DNA of 64,000 bases from JBLMYQ01 sp050260055 (lineage in GTDB: Bacteria > Bacillota > Clostridia > Acetivibrionales > UBA4821), in contig JBLNBO010000022.1 of assembly GCA_050260055.1 (NCBI GenBank), positions 251,044-315,043 of the forward strand, given 5' to 3'. Positions within the stretch are counted from its first letter, which is position 1. The number at the start of each line of letters is the position of its first letter. The notes beneath the pieces were generated by a model. That model saw only the letters and a program-made list of their open reading frames with translations. It had not been told where the DNA came from and searched no databases. Positions 32,743 to 42,105 of this stretch are shown here, in pieces. Both the position numbers and the translations under genes were made by a program.

Positions 32743-33970
32743 TGTTCTAGAATTAATTATTAAGGAAATAAAACAAACTGTCAGGGAATTACTGGATTAT
32801 GCAAAAGAGATTGATAGCGAAGAGGTATTGCAGTCAATAACAAAAGCAGTTTTTGAAAAATCTAAAGTAAGATATATTGGAGCATCAGATAAACACGAAA
32901 TCATCAAGGCTGTTTATAACTCGATTTGCGGATTGGATGTTATTCAACCTTTAATAGATGATGATGAAATCACAGAAATAATGATAAACGGGCCTGAAAC
33001 AATATTTATTGAGAAAAGCGGAAGATTAGTCCGATTGGATGCTGCATTTGATTCCAGAGAAAAACTTGAAGATGTAATCCAAGCTATTGTGTCAAGGGTT
33101 AATAGGTCGGTTAACGAATCTAGTCCTATTGCTGATGCCAGGCTAAGCGACGGTTCGAGGGTAAGTGTGGTACTTCAGCCGATTGCATTGAATGGTCCGA
33201 TACTTACCATAAGAAAGTTTCCTAAAAATCCAATGACCATGGAGAATTTAGTTAGAAACAATTCCTTAAATGCAGAAACAGCTGAGGTCTTAGAAAAAAT
33301 GGTTAAAGCGAGATACAATATATTTATTTGCGGGGGGACCGGCAGCGGAAAAACTACATTTTTGAATGCACTTTCGAATTTTATACCAAAGGATGAAAGA
33401 ATTATAACTATTGAAGATTCAGCAGAACTTCAGATTCAGGGAATAGAGAATCTTGTAAAACTTGAGGTTAGAAATGCAAATACGGAAGGTAAAGGTGAAA
33501 TAACCATAAGAGATTTAATACGAACATCTCTTAGAATGAGGCCTGAAAGGATAGTTGTGGGCGAGGTGAGAGGAGCTGAAGCCTTGGATATGCTTCAAGC
33601 GATGAATACCGGACATGATGGTTCGCTTTCGACCGGTCATGCCAATTCACCTAAAGATATGCTCAGCAGACTTGAAACAATGGTTCTGTGCGGTGCAGTA
33701 TTTCCTATAGAGGCTATAAGACAGCAAATTGCTTCTGCCATAGATATAATCATTTACCTGGCAAGGTTGAGGGATAAAACAAGACGGGTTGTGGAAATTG
33801 CTGAGGTGGCAGGTTATTTTAATGGCGAAATAAAGCTTAATACGCTTTACTTATTTGAAGAAGAAGGAGAAACAACTGATAGAAAAATAATTGGCTCAAT
33901 TAAAAGGACGGCAAATCCAATACAGAATATTCTTAAATTCAAAATGGCAGGTGTTTCTGTCAAGGTGTGA
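32732..33970 (+). CDS. tadA: Tad pilus assembly ATPase, TadA/CpaF
   Basis: TadA is the hexameric secretion ATPase that powers pilus extension. The 412-residue protein shows Walker A CGGTGSGKTTFLNAL (about 201-215), the Asp box ITIEDSAELQI, Walker B RPERIVVGEVRGAEALD, and the His box STGHANSP. The upstream N-terminal domain (INGPETIFIEKSGRL) is typical of CpaF. Translation starts inside the end of tadZ. A transfer ATPase of VirB11 type is excluded by the surrounding tad genes. Confidence 0.95.
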   Translation: METNVLELIIKEIKQTVRELLDYAKEIDSEEVLQSITKAVFEKSKVRYIGASDKHEIIKAVYNSICGLDVIQPLIDDDEITEIMINGPETIFIEKSGRLVRLDAAFDSREKLEDVIQAIVSRVNRSVNESSPIADARLSDGSRVSVVLQPIALNGPILTIRKFPKNPMTMENLVRNNSLNAETAEVLEKMVKARYNIFICGGTGSGKTTFLNALSNFIPKDERIITIEDSAELQIQGIENLVKLEVRNANTEGKGEITIRDLIRTSLRMRPERIVVGEVRGAEALDMLQAMNTGHDGSLSTGHANSPKDMLSRLETMVLCGAVFPIEAIRQQIASAIDIIIYLARLRDKTRRVVEIAEVAGYFNGEIKLNTLYLFEEEGETTDRKIIGSIKRTANPIQNILKFKMAGVSVKV

Positions 33971-33980
33971 GGTGGTTATT

Positions 33981-34841
33981 TTGAATTCCTTTACTATAAT
34001 CCTTATAGCGGTTTGGATGACAATTCTCTTGCTTATAGTTTTCTTATTGTCGGGAAAGAGAATAAGACATCCAGCAGCAAAGCCGCATTATGAAGGGCTT
34101 ATTGATTATGATTCATATGAAATGAATCCGAAAGAAAAGATGATATACATTATAACTGCAGTTTTGTTTATTTCGATTGTATCATATGTTTTTTATAGAA
34201 GCATAATTATTTCCCTTTTACTTTTTCCTCTTGCCTTTCTATATCCCAAAATTAAAAATAAACAGATTATTAAAAAAAGAAAGGAAGATTTAAATCTACA
34301 GTTTAAGGATGCTTTGTATGCTGTTTCATCATCTCTTTCAGCGGGTAAATCTATTGAACTAGCTTTTAAGGAAGCATTAAAGGATATTGCAATATTATAT
34401 CCGAGCCAAGATACATTCATAGTCAAAGAGTTTGAATATATATCCAGAAAAATTGACATGAATGAAACTATTGAATCTGCACTTGAGGACTTTGCCCAAA
34501 GGTCCCATCTTGATGATGTAAAAAGCTTTGCTGATATTTTCAGGATATGCAAGAGAACAGGAGGAAATATGGTTCAGGTCATTAGAAATACTTCTGAAAT
34601 AATTAATGATAAAATTGCGACTAAACAGGAGATTTCAACCATTCTTGCACAGAGAAAATTTGAGCAGAAACTGCTCAGCGTTCTTCCTGTAGGTATGATT
34701 TATCTGATATATAGTACCTCGCCGGAATTTATGGAGCCAATATATACTCAATCATCTGGAAGAATTGTAATGACTATCGCTGTAATACTTATTGGCACAG
34801 CATACCTTATTTCAAAAAAGGTAATGGACATAGAGCTATAA
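33981..34841 (+). CDS. tadB: Tad pilus inner-membrane platform protein TadB
   Basis: The 286-residue protein has an N-terminal span (about 5-25), a pair of spans near 55-90, a cytoplasmic type II secretion F domain with the conserved ALYAVSSSLSAGKSIELAF, and two C-terminal spans. TadB and TadC together form the membrane platform turned by TadA. The start is TTG at 33981, five bases after GAGGTGG; an upstream ATG at 33891 lies inside tadA with no ribosome site. It begins 10 bases after the tadA stop. Confidence 0.9.
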   Translation: MNSFTIILIAVWMTILLLIVFLLSGKRIRHPAAKPHYEGLIDYDSYEMNPKEKMIYIITAVLFISIVSYVFYRSIIISLLLFPLAFLYPKIKNKQIIKKRKEDLNLQFKDALYAVSSSLSAGKSIELAFKEALKDIAILYPSQDTFIVKEFEYISRKIDMNETIESALEDFAQRSHLDDVKSFADIFRICKRTGGNMVQVIRNTSEIINDKIATKQEISTILAQRKFEQKLLSVLPVGMIYLIYSTSPEFMEPIYTQSSGRIVMTIAVILIGTAYLISKKVMDIEL

Positions 34842-34978
34842 ATTAGTTGTGGGATTTAGACAGTACAAAGTTTAAAGTGAAAAAAATAAGGATGCAAGAA
34901 TTATAGAGGTCATTAAAGGTTTTGTAGGAACAGATAAATCTGTTTCGGGCAAAAATATAGATATAGGAGTGACATAAG
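34842..34978 (+). other. 137-base gap in the pilus operon
   Basis: It contains three degenerate heptad units of the AGTNNAA type at 34862-34882 and a 34-codon open stretch ending at TAA 34976-34978, which lacks any ATG, GTG or TTG. The stretch overlaps the tadC ribosome site, so it is either chance or a worn gene remnant. No terminator is visible, so the operon probably continues. Confidence 0.4.
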
Positions 34979-35857
34979 ATGTTAATAGCTTTCTTAATAA
35001 TTCTTACTACGATAGTGGTTATCTTATTTATATCTAAACCTAAGTATAAAGATTATCTTTCAAATGTAGATAAAAATATCTATAAGATGAAAGAGTTGAT
35101 GCCAATTCCGCTATTAATGTTTAATTCGATAAGATACGGCTTCAATACGGGATATGATAACCTGCTCGAGGTTAAGCTTGGTGAAATCTATGGGACAGAA
35201 AGTGCTAGATATAACTTAAAACTGTATTGGTCTAATAAGATTGCCCTAATAATAGTTGTGCTGTTAGTTGGTCTTTTCTTCGGTACCCTTATGGAACCAG
35301 TTGATTCAGGGTTTACATTTTTTCTTATCACAGCAGTCGTATTATCTTTTTATCTTCCGGACAAGGAACTTAAAGAAAAAATTAAAAGAAGACATCTGCA
35401 AATGCAAATTGACTTTCCAGAGTTTCTGAATAAACTTGCTTTACTGGTAAATGCGGGTATGACAGTCTCAGGCGCAATTGAAAAGATAAGTACAGATGCA
35501 AGAAATACTGGAGTTTCAGAAAAACGGATTCTCTATTGTGAACTGGAGAAAACCTCGATCGAAATTAGACTAGGAAAATCAGAAGTTAAAGCATATGAAG
35601 ATTTTGCAAAAAGATGCCGTCTGCCAGAGATAACAAGGTTTACAAGTATTTTAATTCAAAATTTGAAAAAAGGTAATTCTGAATTAGTGGCGATTCTAAG
35701 GCTGCAATCTGCTGAATGCTGGTATGCTCGAAAGAATACTGCGCGTATTTTAGGGGAAGAGGCTGAAACCAAATTGCTATTTCCAATGATGCTTATGCTG
35801 CTTGCAATATTAATAATTGTAATTGCACCTTCTGCTATGCAGCTTCGGGGGATGTAA
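34979..35857 (+). CDS. tadC: Tad pilus inner-membrane platform protein TadC
   Basis: The 292-residue protein has the same layout as TadB: an N-terminal span (about 2-20), a pair of spans at 88-125, a type II secretion F domain with FPEFLNKLALLVNAGMTVSGAI, and a C-terminal hydrophobic segment. The ATG follows AGGAGTGACATA. It ends 17 bases before the pilin gene. Confidence 0.9.
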   Translation: MLIAFLIILTTIVVILFISKPKYKDYLSNVDKNIYKMKELMPIPLLMFNSIRYGFNTGYDNLLEVKLGEIYGTESARYNLKLYWSNKIALIIVVLLVGLFFGTLMEPVDSGFTFFLITAVVLSFYLPDKELKEKIKRRHLQMQIDFPEFLNKLALLVNAGMTVSGAIEKISTDARNTGVSEKRILYCELEKTSIEIRLGKSEVKAYEDFAKRCRLPEITRFTSILIQNLKKGNSELVAILRLQSAECWYARKNTARILGEEAETKLLFPMMLMLLAILIIVIAPSAMQLRGM

Positions 35858-35874
35858 GAAAGGGGGTGAAGAGA

Positions 35875-36072
35875 ATGAAAGAGGCATTAAAAAGGTTAAT
35901 GTTTGAGGAAGATGGACTTGGAACGGTGGAGATAGTTCTCATTATTGCAATACTTGTTGGGCTTGCCCTGCTTTTTAAAAAGCAGATTGTTGGGTTCGTA
36001 GCAAGGATTATGGGTGGTGTTGTAAATACAAGTGTGAATCCTGGTGATATAGAAAATACGGCTGTTAAATAA
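35875..36072 (+). CDS. flp: Flp-type IVb pilin (Flp1-like)
   Basis: This is the main pilus subunit. The 65-residue prepilin has a short charged leader ending at Gly14, then LGTVEIVLIIAILVGLALLF, which gives the expected cleavage after Gly14 with Glu at +5 and a single hydrophobic helix, and a short polar tail. The size fits clostridial Flp1-like pilins. The ATG at 35875 has AGGGGG eight bases upstream; the GTG three codons earlier overlaps that site. Processing would be by the prepilin peptidase encoded at 41489. Confidence 0.9.
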   Translation: MKEALKRLMFEEDGLGTVEIVLIIAILVGLALLFKKQIVGFVARIMGGVVNTSVNPGDIENTAVK

Positions 36073-36135
36073 GAGTTTATAAAAGCATAAAAAATGCCGG
36101 GTCTCAGGGCAGGCCTGTGTGTCTGCCTTCGTAAA

Positions 36136-36825
36136 GTGGAGGCGATAACAATTATTAGAAAAAGAATTTCAACAAACGAAGGAAAGCTTGTAGTTGAAAC
36201 TGCAATAATATTTCCACTGGTTTTTCTGACTGTTATTGCTGTTTTGTATATATGCATGATTCTTTTTGAAAAAGCTTATTTGCAATCCTTGGCTGATTTG
36301 GCAGCTCAAAGAGGTTCTGTAATGTGGCGAAACCAAAAAAAAGATATTATGCTTGGCAGTGTAAACAAGGATGATTTGAAAAAAGGCGGCCTTTACTGGC
36401 AGTTAATTGATTTAAATAACAAAGAAAAGGAGCAAAAGATAAGAAATTATATTTTAGCAAGGCTGGGTAGGCATAAGCTTCTCATGCCTGCTGAGAAGCC
36501 AAACATATCTGTTAAAGGCCGGAGCTTAATTGCTCAAAACAAATTAGAGATTAACATTGAAAGAAAATACAAGATTCCTCCGGGCAGAGTTTTAAAAATT
36601 CTTGGCATGACACCGTATTATACAATTTGCGTTAAATCAGAGGCAGTAATTGACCAGCCTACAGAATTTATAAGAAATACTGACCTGGTTTTTGATATTG
36701 AGAAGGGCCTTGAAGCTAAATATCCCGAGTATGGAAGGGCTATAAGGAAGATTAGAGAGGAAATGAATGAAATAGAAAATGATATTGCAAGATATTTTGC
36801 TGGAGATGAAGGAAAAAGTGATTAA
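36136..36825 (+). CDS. TadE-like pseudopilin
   Basis: The protein has a short positively charged leader and the pseudopilin pattern NEGKLVVETAIIFPLVFLT (Gly at -1, Glu at +5), followed by one membrane helix and about 190 extracellular residues. The start is uncertain. GGAGG at 36138-36142 is ideally placed (8 bases) for an ATT codon at 36151, but no ATG, GTG or TTG lies there. GTG at 36136 and ATG at 36094 are possible but lack ribosome sites. The end overlaps the next gene. Confidence 0.78.
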   Translation: MEAITIIRKRISTNEGKLVVETAIIFPLVFLTVIAVLYICMILFEKAYLQSLADLAAQRGSVMWRNQKKDIMLGSVNKDDLKKGGLYWQLIDLNNKEKEQKIRNYILARLGRHKLLMPAEKPNISVKGRSLIAQNKLEINIERKYKIPPGRVLKILGMTPYYTICVKSEAVIDQPTEFIRNTDLVFDIEKGLEAKYPEYGRAIRKIREEMNEIENDIARYFAGDEGKSD

Positions 36826-39157
36826 ACGCGAATCTGGAGCAATAACAGTTTACTTATGCATAATATTCGTTGCAATGATTATAGTTGCAGGGATTTTAAT
36901 TGATGCGTCAAGAATAAGGACGGCGGAGGTTCAGATAAAACGCGCTATTGATAGTGCCGTTTCATCAGCATTATCAAGTTATGATAAAAACTTGAAAGAA
37001 CAGTTCGGTTTATTTGTTCTTAATGATAATGATTCTGAACGGCTTGGTAATATGATTAAAGAGTATATGTCTTTTAACCTTGGCACAGATAAGAGTAATC
37101 AAGGTTTTCTTGATTTGTACGGATACAGGGTAGAAAAGATTAAAGTTACTCCTATATATAATCTTACAGAAAATCAAGCGGCCAGGAGGCAGATTGTTGA
37201 ATACATGAAATTTCGTGCGCCAAAGCAGGTTGTAGAATCTTTTATTGGTAAAGCGAAAGCAATGGCTGATACTGGGAAAAGTGTTGAACTTTCGGAGATG
37301 AAGATGCAGATTGATAAAGTGTTTATGGATATTGTCAATGATGTTCAAAATATTAATAAGACTGGCAGCGAGATTAATAAATTCGATTGTATTTATTTTG
37401 AGAAATTTGTTAAGGAGTATTCAAAACTAGTCATGGAATACCGAATCTGCAAGAAAAAGGTTGAAGATATTAAAGAAAAGCTGGAGGAGGCAAGAAGCGC
37501 AGCAGACAGTGTGGAGAAGGCCAAGAGGATTGCCTCACTGATATCTAAATTATATGATGCAATAAACGCAGAAAATAAAGCAAGAAAAAAGAAAGAACAA
37601 ACTCTTGCAAAAGTAAATCAATATTTAGAAACTCATAAAAAACTGTGTGCAGAGGTTTTAACTTATTGCAAAAGATTGAATTCCAATGTAATTGATATTA
37701 AAAACCGAATTGTTTCCTTAAAACAATATATTGATAATAATATCAACAATGAATCCAGCGAGTATCTAAAAAATTTAGCTAATGAAATTATTAGAGGAAC
37801 AAATCCTGGAAACAGAAAAACATGTATTAATGGAATTGAGCCAAAGATTCCTGAAAAAAGTATAATAGATGAATTGGAAAGCAAGGCGAATTTTAATATT
37901 GGCCTAATTAGCTCAGCTTTACAAGAAGTTGAAATATTTGAAAGCAAATATGGTACGTCCATTAATTATGGCAGTCCTTCAGAAAATCTTGATAATTATA
38001 TAATTCCCAAGGTATCTATGCTAAAGGATTTTGATAAGGAAATTAATCTACAGACTATTAAAGCTCCATTTAGCGGCTCAACTGGCAGCGACCCTAGGAA
38101 AGAAGCTAAGAAAAAAGCGAAAGATAAGTTTAAAGAAGGAAAAAATAAAAAGAAAAATATTATAAAAGAAAATCTCAAGGAGCTTCCATCTTATAGAATC
38201 AGAGGGAAATATCCAAACAAAATTATAAGTCCTGATTTTACAAAACAAGATACCGAATATGAGAAAAAATATGAAGGGTTTTTGAATAATAGTATTAACT
38301 CAAAATCGATTGTAATTCCAAACAATGAAGATTTAAATTATACCGGTATAGATAAGGAAATTGATTTCGGAAATAATAAGTTCTCTGAGAAATCCTTTGA
38401 TATAGTTGCTAAAATCGGCGGATGGTTTAATCAGGTTATTACTAATGGAGTAATAACACTTAGAGATGAGCTTTATGTGGATGAATATATAATTGGAATG
38501 TTTAGTAATGCTGTACCTGAGCTTAAGAACGGTACAAATACAAGAAAGGATTTAAGAGGAAGACAAAAGCAGAATATTATTGATTGTGAAACTGAATATA
38601 TACTTGTTGGAAATACCTCAGATAAAATAAATATAAATTTTGTGAAGGGGCAGATTTTGCTTATTAGATTTGCAATTGATACTGTGAATGTTTACAGGGA
38701 TCCTCAAAAGGTAGAAGCAGCTATTGCAATTGCTTCAGCAGCCAGCGCATGGTCTTTCGGATTATCAGAACCTGTAATTCAGAATCTGGTTTTGTGTGGA
38801 TGGGGCATGCTGGATGCTGTTAATGATTTGGACAAGCTGATGCAAGGAGAAATGGTCCCTGCATTTAAAAAGTTTGAAGAATCAAAAGCTGACAAAGAAC
38901 AATTTGGATTTTCATACCATGATTATCTTAGAGTATTCCTACTGCTAGAAAATTCTGATGATAAAATGAACAGAATTCAAGATTTGATTCAACTGAAATC
39001 AGGCAAAAAGCTGTCGGGTTATAATTCATATATTCGCGTAGAAGCAGATGTTTCAATAAAGTACCTGTTTTTGACCAAAACCTTCATGCCTGTAGATATG
39101 AGGACTAAAGACGGTTCACGGCATAACTTTAAAGTAATTTTGTATCAAGGATATTAA
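36818..39157 (+). CDS. TadG/DUF5702-like pilus-associated membrane protein
   Basis: The protein has about 779 residues. A short leader and one hydrophobic segment (GAITVYLCIIFVAMIIVAGI) are followed by SRIRTAEVQIKRAIDSAVSS and YDKNLKEQFGLFVL, a pattern seen in DUF5702/TadG-like proteins of clostridial tad loci. Then comes a long extracellular region with coiled-coil stretches (about 190-300) and a lysine-rich part near 440. Its role is unknown but probably concerns surface assembly of the pilus. The start is GTG 36818 behind AAGGA or ATG 36806; both overlap the end of the TadE-like gene. Confidence 0.72.
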   Translation: MIKRESGAITVYLCIIFVAMIIVAGILIDASRIRTAEVQIKRAIDSAVSSALSSYDKNLKEQFGLFVLNDNDSERLGNMIKEYMSFNLGTDKSNQGFLDLYGYRVEKIKVTPIYNLTENQAARRQIVEYMKFRAPKQVVESFIGKAKAMADTGKSVELSEMKMQIDKVFMDIVNDVQNINKTGSEINKFDCIYFEKFVKEYSKLVMEYRICKKKVEDIKEKLEEARSAADSVEKAKRIASLISKLYDAINAENKARKKKEQTLAKVNQYLETHKKLCAEVLTYCKRLNSNVIDIKNRIVSLKQYIDNNINNESSEYLKNLANEIIRGTNPGNRKTCINGIEPKIPEKSIIDELESKANFNIGLISSALQEVEIFESKYGTSINYGSPSENLDNYIIPKVSMLKDFDKEINLQTIKAPFSGSTGSDPRKEAKKKAKDKFKEGKNKKKNIIKENLKELPSYRIRGKYPNKIISPDFTKQDTEYEKKYEGFLNNSINSKSIVIPNNEDLNYTGIDKEIDFGNNKFSEKSFDIVAKIGGWFNQVITNGVITLRDELYVDEYIIGMFSNAVPELKNGTNTRKDLRGRQKQNIIDCETEYILVGNTSDKININFVKGQILLIRFAIDTVNVYRDPQKVEAAIAIASAASAWSFGLSEPVIQNLVLCGWGMLDAVNDLDKLMQGEMVPAFKKFEESKADKEQFGFSYHDYLRVFLLLENSDDKMNRIQDLIQLKSGKKLSGYNSYIRVEADVSIKYLFLTKTFMPVDMRTKDGSRHNFKVILYQGY

Positions 39158-39291
39158 TAATAGCGTAAAGCCCCAAGTTGCTTCATGACATAGGGGCAAG
39201 GATTTGTCTTCTTGGCTTCATTAATAAAGGAGCAGATAATGGAGGTTACATCCTAATATAATTAATTAATCTACATTGTAGGAGTAAAAGG
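39158..39291 (+). other. 134-base structured gap in the pilus operon
   Basis: AAGCC (39168-39172) pairs with GGCTT (39214-39218), AAG with CTT just inside it, and TTGC with GCAA in the centre, giving a hairpin of about 50 bases. It lacks a T-run. Its GCGTAAAGCC stretch slightly recalls part of the c-di-GMP-I riboswitch, but the second half of that riboswitch is missing. Confidence 0.35.
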
Positions 39292-40518
39292 ATGAGAAGA
39301 ACAAAAAAGATTATATTGTCTCAAGGGTCTGTAACTGTTGAGGCTGCAATTGCACTACCTGCTTTTATTTGTGCTGTTTTGGCAATCGCTTTTATAATGA
39401 AGATTATTTATGTTCACGAAATTATTCAACATGCTATTACTGAAACTGCTGATGAGATAGCTTCTTATACATACATTTATTCTGCAGCAGGACTGCAGTC
39501 ACTTCATGATACAGCAAATGAAGGGCTTGAAGAAGGGAAACAAAAGGTTGGGACTCAAATTAAAACCCTTCTTAACACTTATGATTGTTTTACATCCTTT
39601 CCTGAAAATGCAAATGATAATCTCGGTAAAGCAGCTGAAAATATAAATGCAATTAATATTGGTGGTGCTATTGATGACTTTAACGAGATAAATCAATCAG
39701 CAGAGAACATAATAAACAGTTTAGAGGATACGCGAAAAATTGCTGATGAAATTGCAGCTAACCCTAAAAAAGAATTGAAGTACATAGCAACCGCACTTGC
39801 AAAAGAAGGGTTCGAAGGCGTAAAGGCAGAACTGATACTGAAACCTTTGACCAAGGCTTGCCTTATGAAGTATCTTAGACCAGCTGATGGAGAAGATATT
39901 TCTGTAAGATTAAAAAAGCTGAATATTGTTGATGGTTTTAATGGATTAAACTTTAAAGATTCGCATTTGCTTGATGATGGAAAGAATATTGAAATTAGAG
40001 TTGAATACAAGATAAAGGCGCCCCTGCCATTTAATATTCTGCCTGATATTCCAATTGTTCAAAGAGTTAAGGTTAAGGCATGGCTTGATGGTGAAATAGA
40101 AGATAAGGAAGATATCTGGAGTCTCGGAGATTTAGAAAGAGGAAGAAAAATTCAGAAAATGTATGGAAGGAATCTTCCTGATAATTTTAAAACTATAACT
40201 AAATTTGAATATGGAACAGCAACTTTGGTCAGAAGCATAAATCTTAATGCAAATACATATCAGAAGAAACCGCGAAGGGTTTTCTCGGAAGTAAAAAAAG
40301 CAATAAAAGATTTGAGGTCTTTTGAGAAGGATCACAAAACAATAGATGAGAATGGAAGAACTATAGAATATTATGTGGAAGCTGATGATATCAAATATCG
40401 CAGAGTAATTATAGTAATTCCTAAGGGTTCAAGAAACGCTGAGTTTGATAAGATATTTGAAGAATGTATGAAAAACGCTGAACAGAATGATGTTGAACTT
40501 ACTATAGATGAACTTTAG
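39292..40518 (+). CDS. TadE-like pseudopilin, long form
   Basis: The 408-residue protein begins with a basic leader and the prepilin-type site SQGSVTVEAAIALPAF (Gly at -1, Glu at +5), a single membrane helix (about 18-40), and an extracellular domain of about 360 residues. This architecture is that of TadE-family minor pilins. The ATG follows GTAGGAGTAAAAGG. The extracellular part is unusually long for TadE and ends in an acidic tail; its role is not known. It is one of three proteins in the locus with the G-x4-E cleavage pattern. Confidence 0.8.
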   Translation: MRRTKKIILSQGSVTVEAAIALPAFICAVLAIAFIMKIIYVHEIIQHAITETADEIASYTYIYSAAGLQSLHDTANEGLEEGKQKVGTQIKTLLNTYDCFTSFPENANDNLGKAAENINAINIGGAIDDFNEINQSAENIINSLEDTRKIADEIAANPKKELKYIATALAKEGFEGVKAELILKPLTKACLMKYLRPADGEDISVRLKKLNIVDGFNGLNFKDSHLLDDGKNIEIRVEYKIKAPLPFNILPDIPIVQRVKVKAWLDGEIEDKEDIWSLGDLERGRKIQKMYGRNLPDNFKTITKFEYGTATLVRSINLNANTYQKKPRRVFSEVKKAIKDLRSFEKDHKTIDENGRTIEYYVEADDIKYRRVIIVIPKGSRNAEFDKIFEECMKNAEQNDVELTIDEL

Positions 40519-40529
40519 GGGGATGGTGC

Positions 40530-41489
40530 ATGCAGAAGCAATTAAATGAAAAAATAATAATATCAAATGAGAAAGACTCAATAGAAAAGCAGATTGTATT
40601 AAGTTTAGCTAATGACGTAAAAGTAATTGATTACCAGGAAAAGATGATTCAAAATAATCAATTTGATTTTTTGATTCCGCTTAAAATCAAGAGAAGAAAT
40701 GATAAAACATCTCTTATTTATGATACTACTTCAACAATTTCGGCAGCCGAGTTTATTGAAAATAATAATATTGGAAGACAAGAAGCTGTCCTGATGCTCA
40801 AGAATATAATAAAAGCAGTAAATGGGAGTATTAATTATATGTTTGATGAAAGAAGCTTTATCATTCATGAGGATTATATTTTTATTAATCCTGAAAATCT
40901 AAATATCTATTTGCTTTATGTTCCTATAAGGTTGAATATGGATTTTAACCAGAACTTAAAAGCCTTCACCAGAAAGCTTATTAACTGCTTTAGTAATGCA
41001 GGAAGGATGCAGGATACATTTATTGATAAAATTAGTGACTACATTGAATCAAATGATTTCAACCTTATAGGGTTCAAATCTGTTTTGGAAGGAATTCAAA
41101 AATTGAAAGGGTTTGATAGAAAAGCCTCTATCTGCTTAAATAGCGATGAAGATTTTAAGATATCTATTCCTAAAGTAAAATTCACTGAAAAACAATACAA
41201 TTTATTTAACAAATTTAATAGTATTACCCAGACAAAAGTTACTTGTAAAAATCAAGAGGTTGATGATAGAAACGTAATATTAACATTTATTTGTGCATTA
41301 CAGATTCTTATAATCATATCGATTGTCTTAATTCTGCAATTTGTGGGGAATTATGATTTGACAACAATTTTTGGAATTTTATTAATTGCTGTTTCTGCGG
41401 ATGTTTCAATAACTAAATTTTATCTAAACAAGAAAAAAACTAGCTTGATAAAAATTTTAAATATTAACAGAAATGAAGGTATAAAGTGA
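40530..41489 (+). CDS. DUF6382-like Tad-locus protein
   Basis: The 319-residue protein has a large N-terminal cytoplasmic part (1-240, including SAAEFIENNNIGRQEAVLMLKN and a helix-strand alternation) and two C-terminal hydrophobic spans (about 250-295) ending in a basic tail. It resembles DUF6382 proteins that accompany clostridial tad operons, usually followed by an FHA domain, which is missing here. The assignment is from memory of the family. It begins 11 bases after the TadE-like gene, and its stop overlaps the next start by one base. Confidence 0.6.
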   Translation: MQKQLNEKIIISNEKDSIEKQIVLSLANDVKVIDYQEKMIQNNQFDFLIPLKIKRRNDKTSLIYDTTSTISAAEFIENNNIGRQEAVLMLKNIIKAVNGSINYMFDERSFIIHEDYIFINPENLNIYLLYVPIRLNMDFNQNLKAFTRKLINCFSNAGRMQDTFIDKISDYIESNDFNLIGFKSVLEGIQKLKGFDRKASICLNSDEDFKISIPKVKFTEKQYNLFNKFNSITQTKVTCKNQEVDDRNVILTFICALQILIIISIVLILQFVGNYDLTTIFGILLIAVSADVSITKFYLNKKKTSLIKILNINRNEGIK

Positions 41490-42007
41490 TGCAGATTATC
41501 AAATCTATTCTGCTGATTATATTTCTGATTCTAGTGGCGATAAGTGATATCAAAACCCGAAAAATAAAAAATATAATTGTATATCCATTTATAATAGTTG
41601 GGTTAATAGTAAATTTGTATGAAAGTGGAGTTAAAGGAGCTTTTGAATCGTTATATGGAATACTCCTACCAATAATCTTTTTATTTCCTTTGTTCTTATT
41701 AAGAATGCTTGGAGCTGGAGATATTAAGTGTTTTAGTGCTATCGGAGCCATGATGGGAGGCAGGTTTGTTATAGCCAGCATAATCTTCTCATTTCTAGCA
41801 GGAGGGTTATTCGCATTAATTATAATGATAGTTAATAAAAACGCAGCTCAAAGATTCAAGCATTTAATTGATTATCTAAAATCCTGTTTTCTAACCTTTT
41901 CAGTATCACAATATGATAATTTAAAGACCAGCAGCGGTGCATTTAGATTCAGCTTTGCAATAGTGCTAGGGGTGGGTATACAGCTTATAAATTTTATTTC
42001 TATGTAA
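41489..42007 (+). CDS. tadV: Prepilin peptidase, TadV/CpaA type (A24 family)
   Basis: This membrane aspartyl protease removes the leader of Flp prepilin and TadE-like pseudopilins. The 172-residue protein has the two catalytic aspartates, Asp20 in AISDIKTRKI and Asp78 in GAGDIKCF, and about six hydrophobic segments, but no methyltransferase domain, as usual for TadV. The ATG overlaps the preceding stop (TGATG), with GAAGGT upstream. It closes the recognised tad gene set. Confidence 0.92.
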   Translation: MQIIKSILLIIFLILVAISDIKTRKIKNIIVYPFIIVGLIVNLYESGVKGAFESLYGILLPIIFLFPLFLLRMLGAGDIKCFSAIGAMMGGRFVIASIIFSFLAGGLFALIIMIVNKNAAQRFKHLIDYLKSCFLTFSVSQYDNLKTSSGAFRFSFAIVLGVGIQLINFISM

Positions 42008-42105
42008 ATATTGAAATTTGATAAATTTTATAGGATAATATAAGGAGGAATACTTTATAAAAACAAGCATAATTATACACATTTAGATTTTGGGGGTAAA
42101 AAATA

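Noticed and set aside
34877..34978. Open stretch of 34 codons between tadB and tadC
   Set aside because: It has no ATG, GTG or TTG and its end overlaps the tadC ribosome site; most likely chance or an unrecognisable remnant.
39162..39200. GCGTAAAGCC stretch resembling part of the c-di-GMP-I riboswitch in the pilus operon
   Set aside because: The partner half of the aptamer and its conserved receptor elements are missing, and the preceding bases are coding. Only a simple hairpin is supported.
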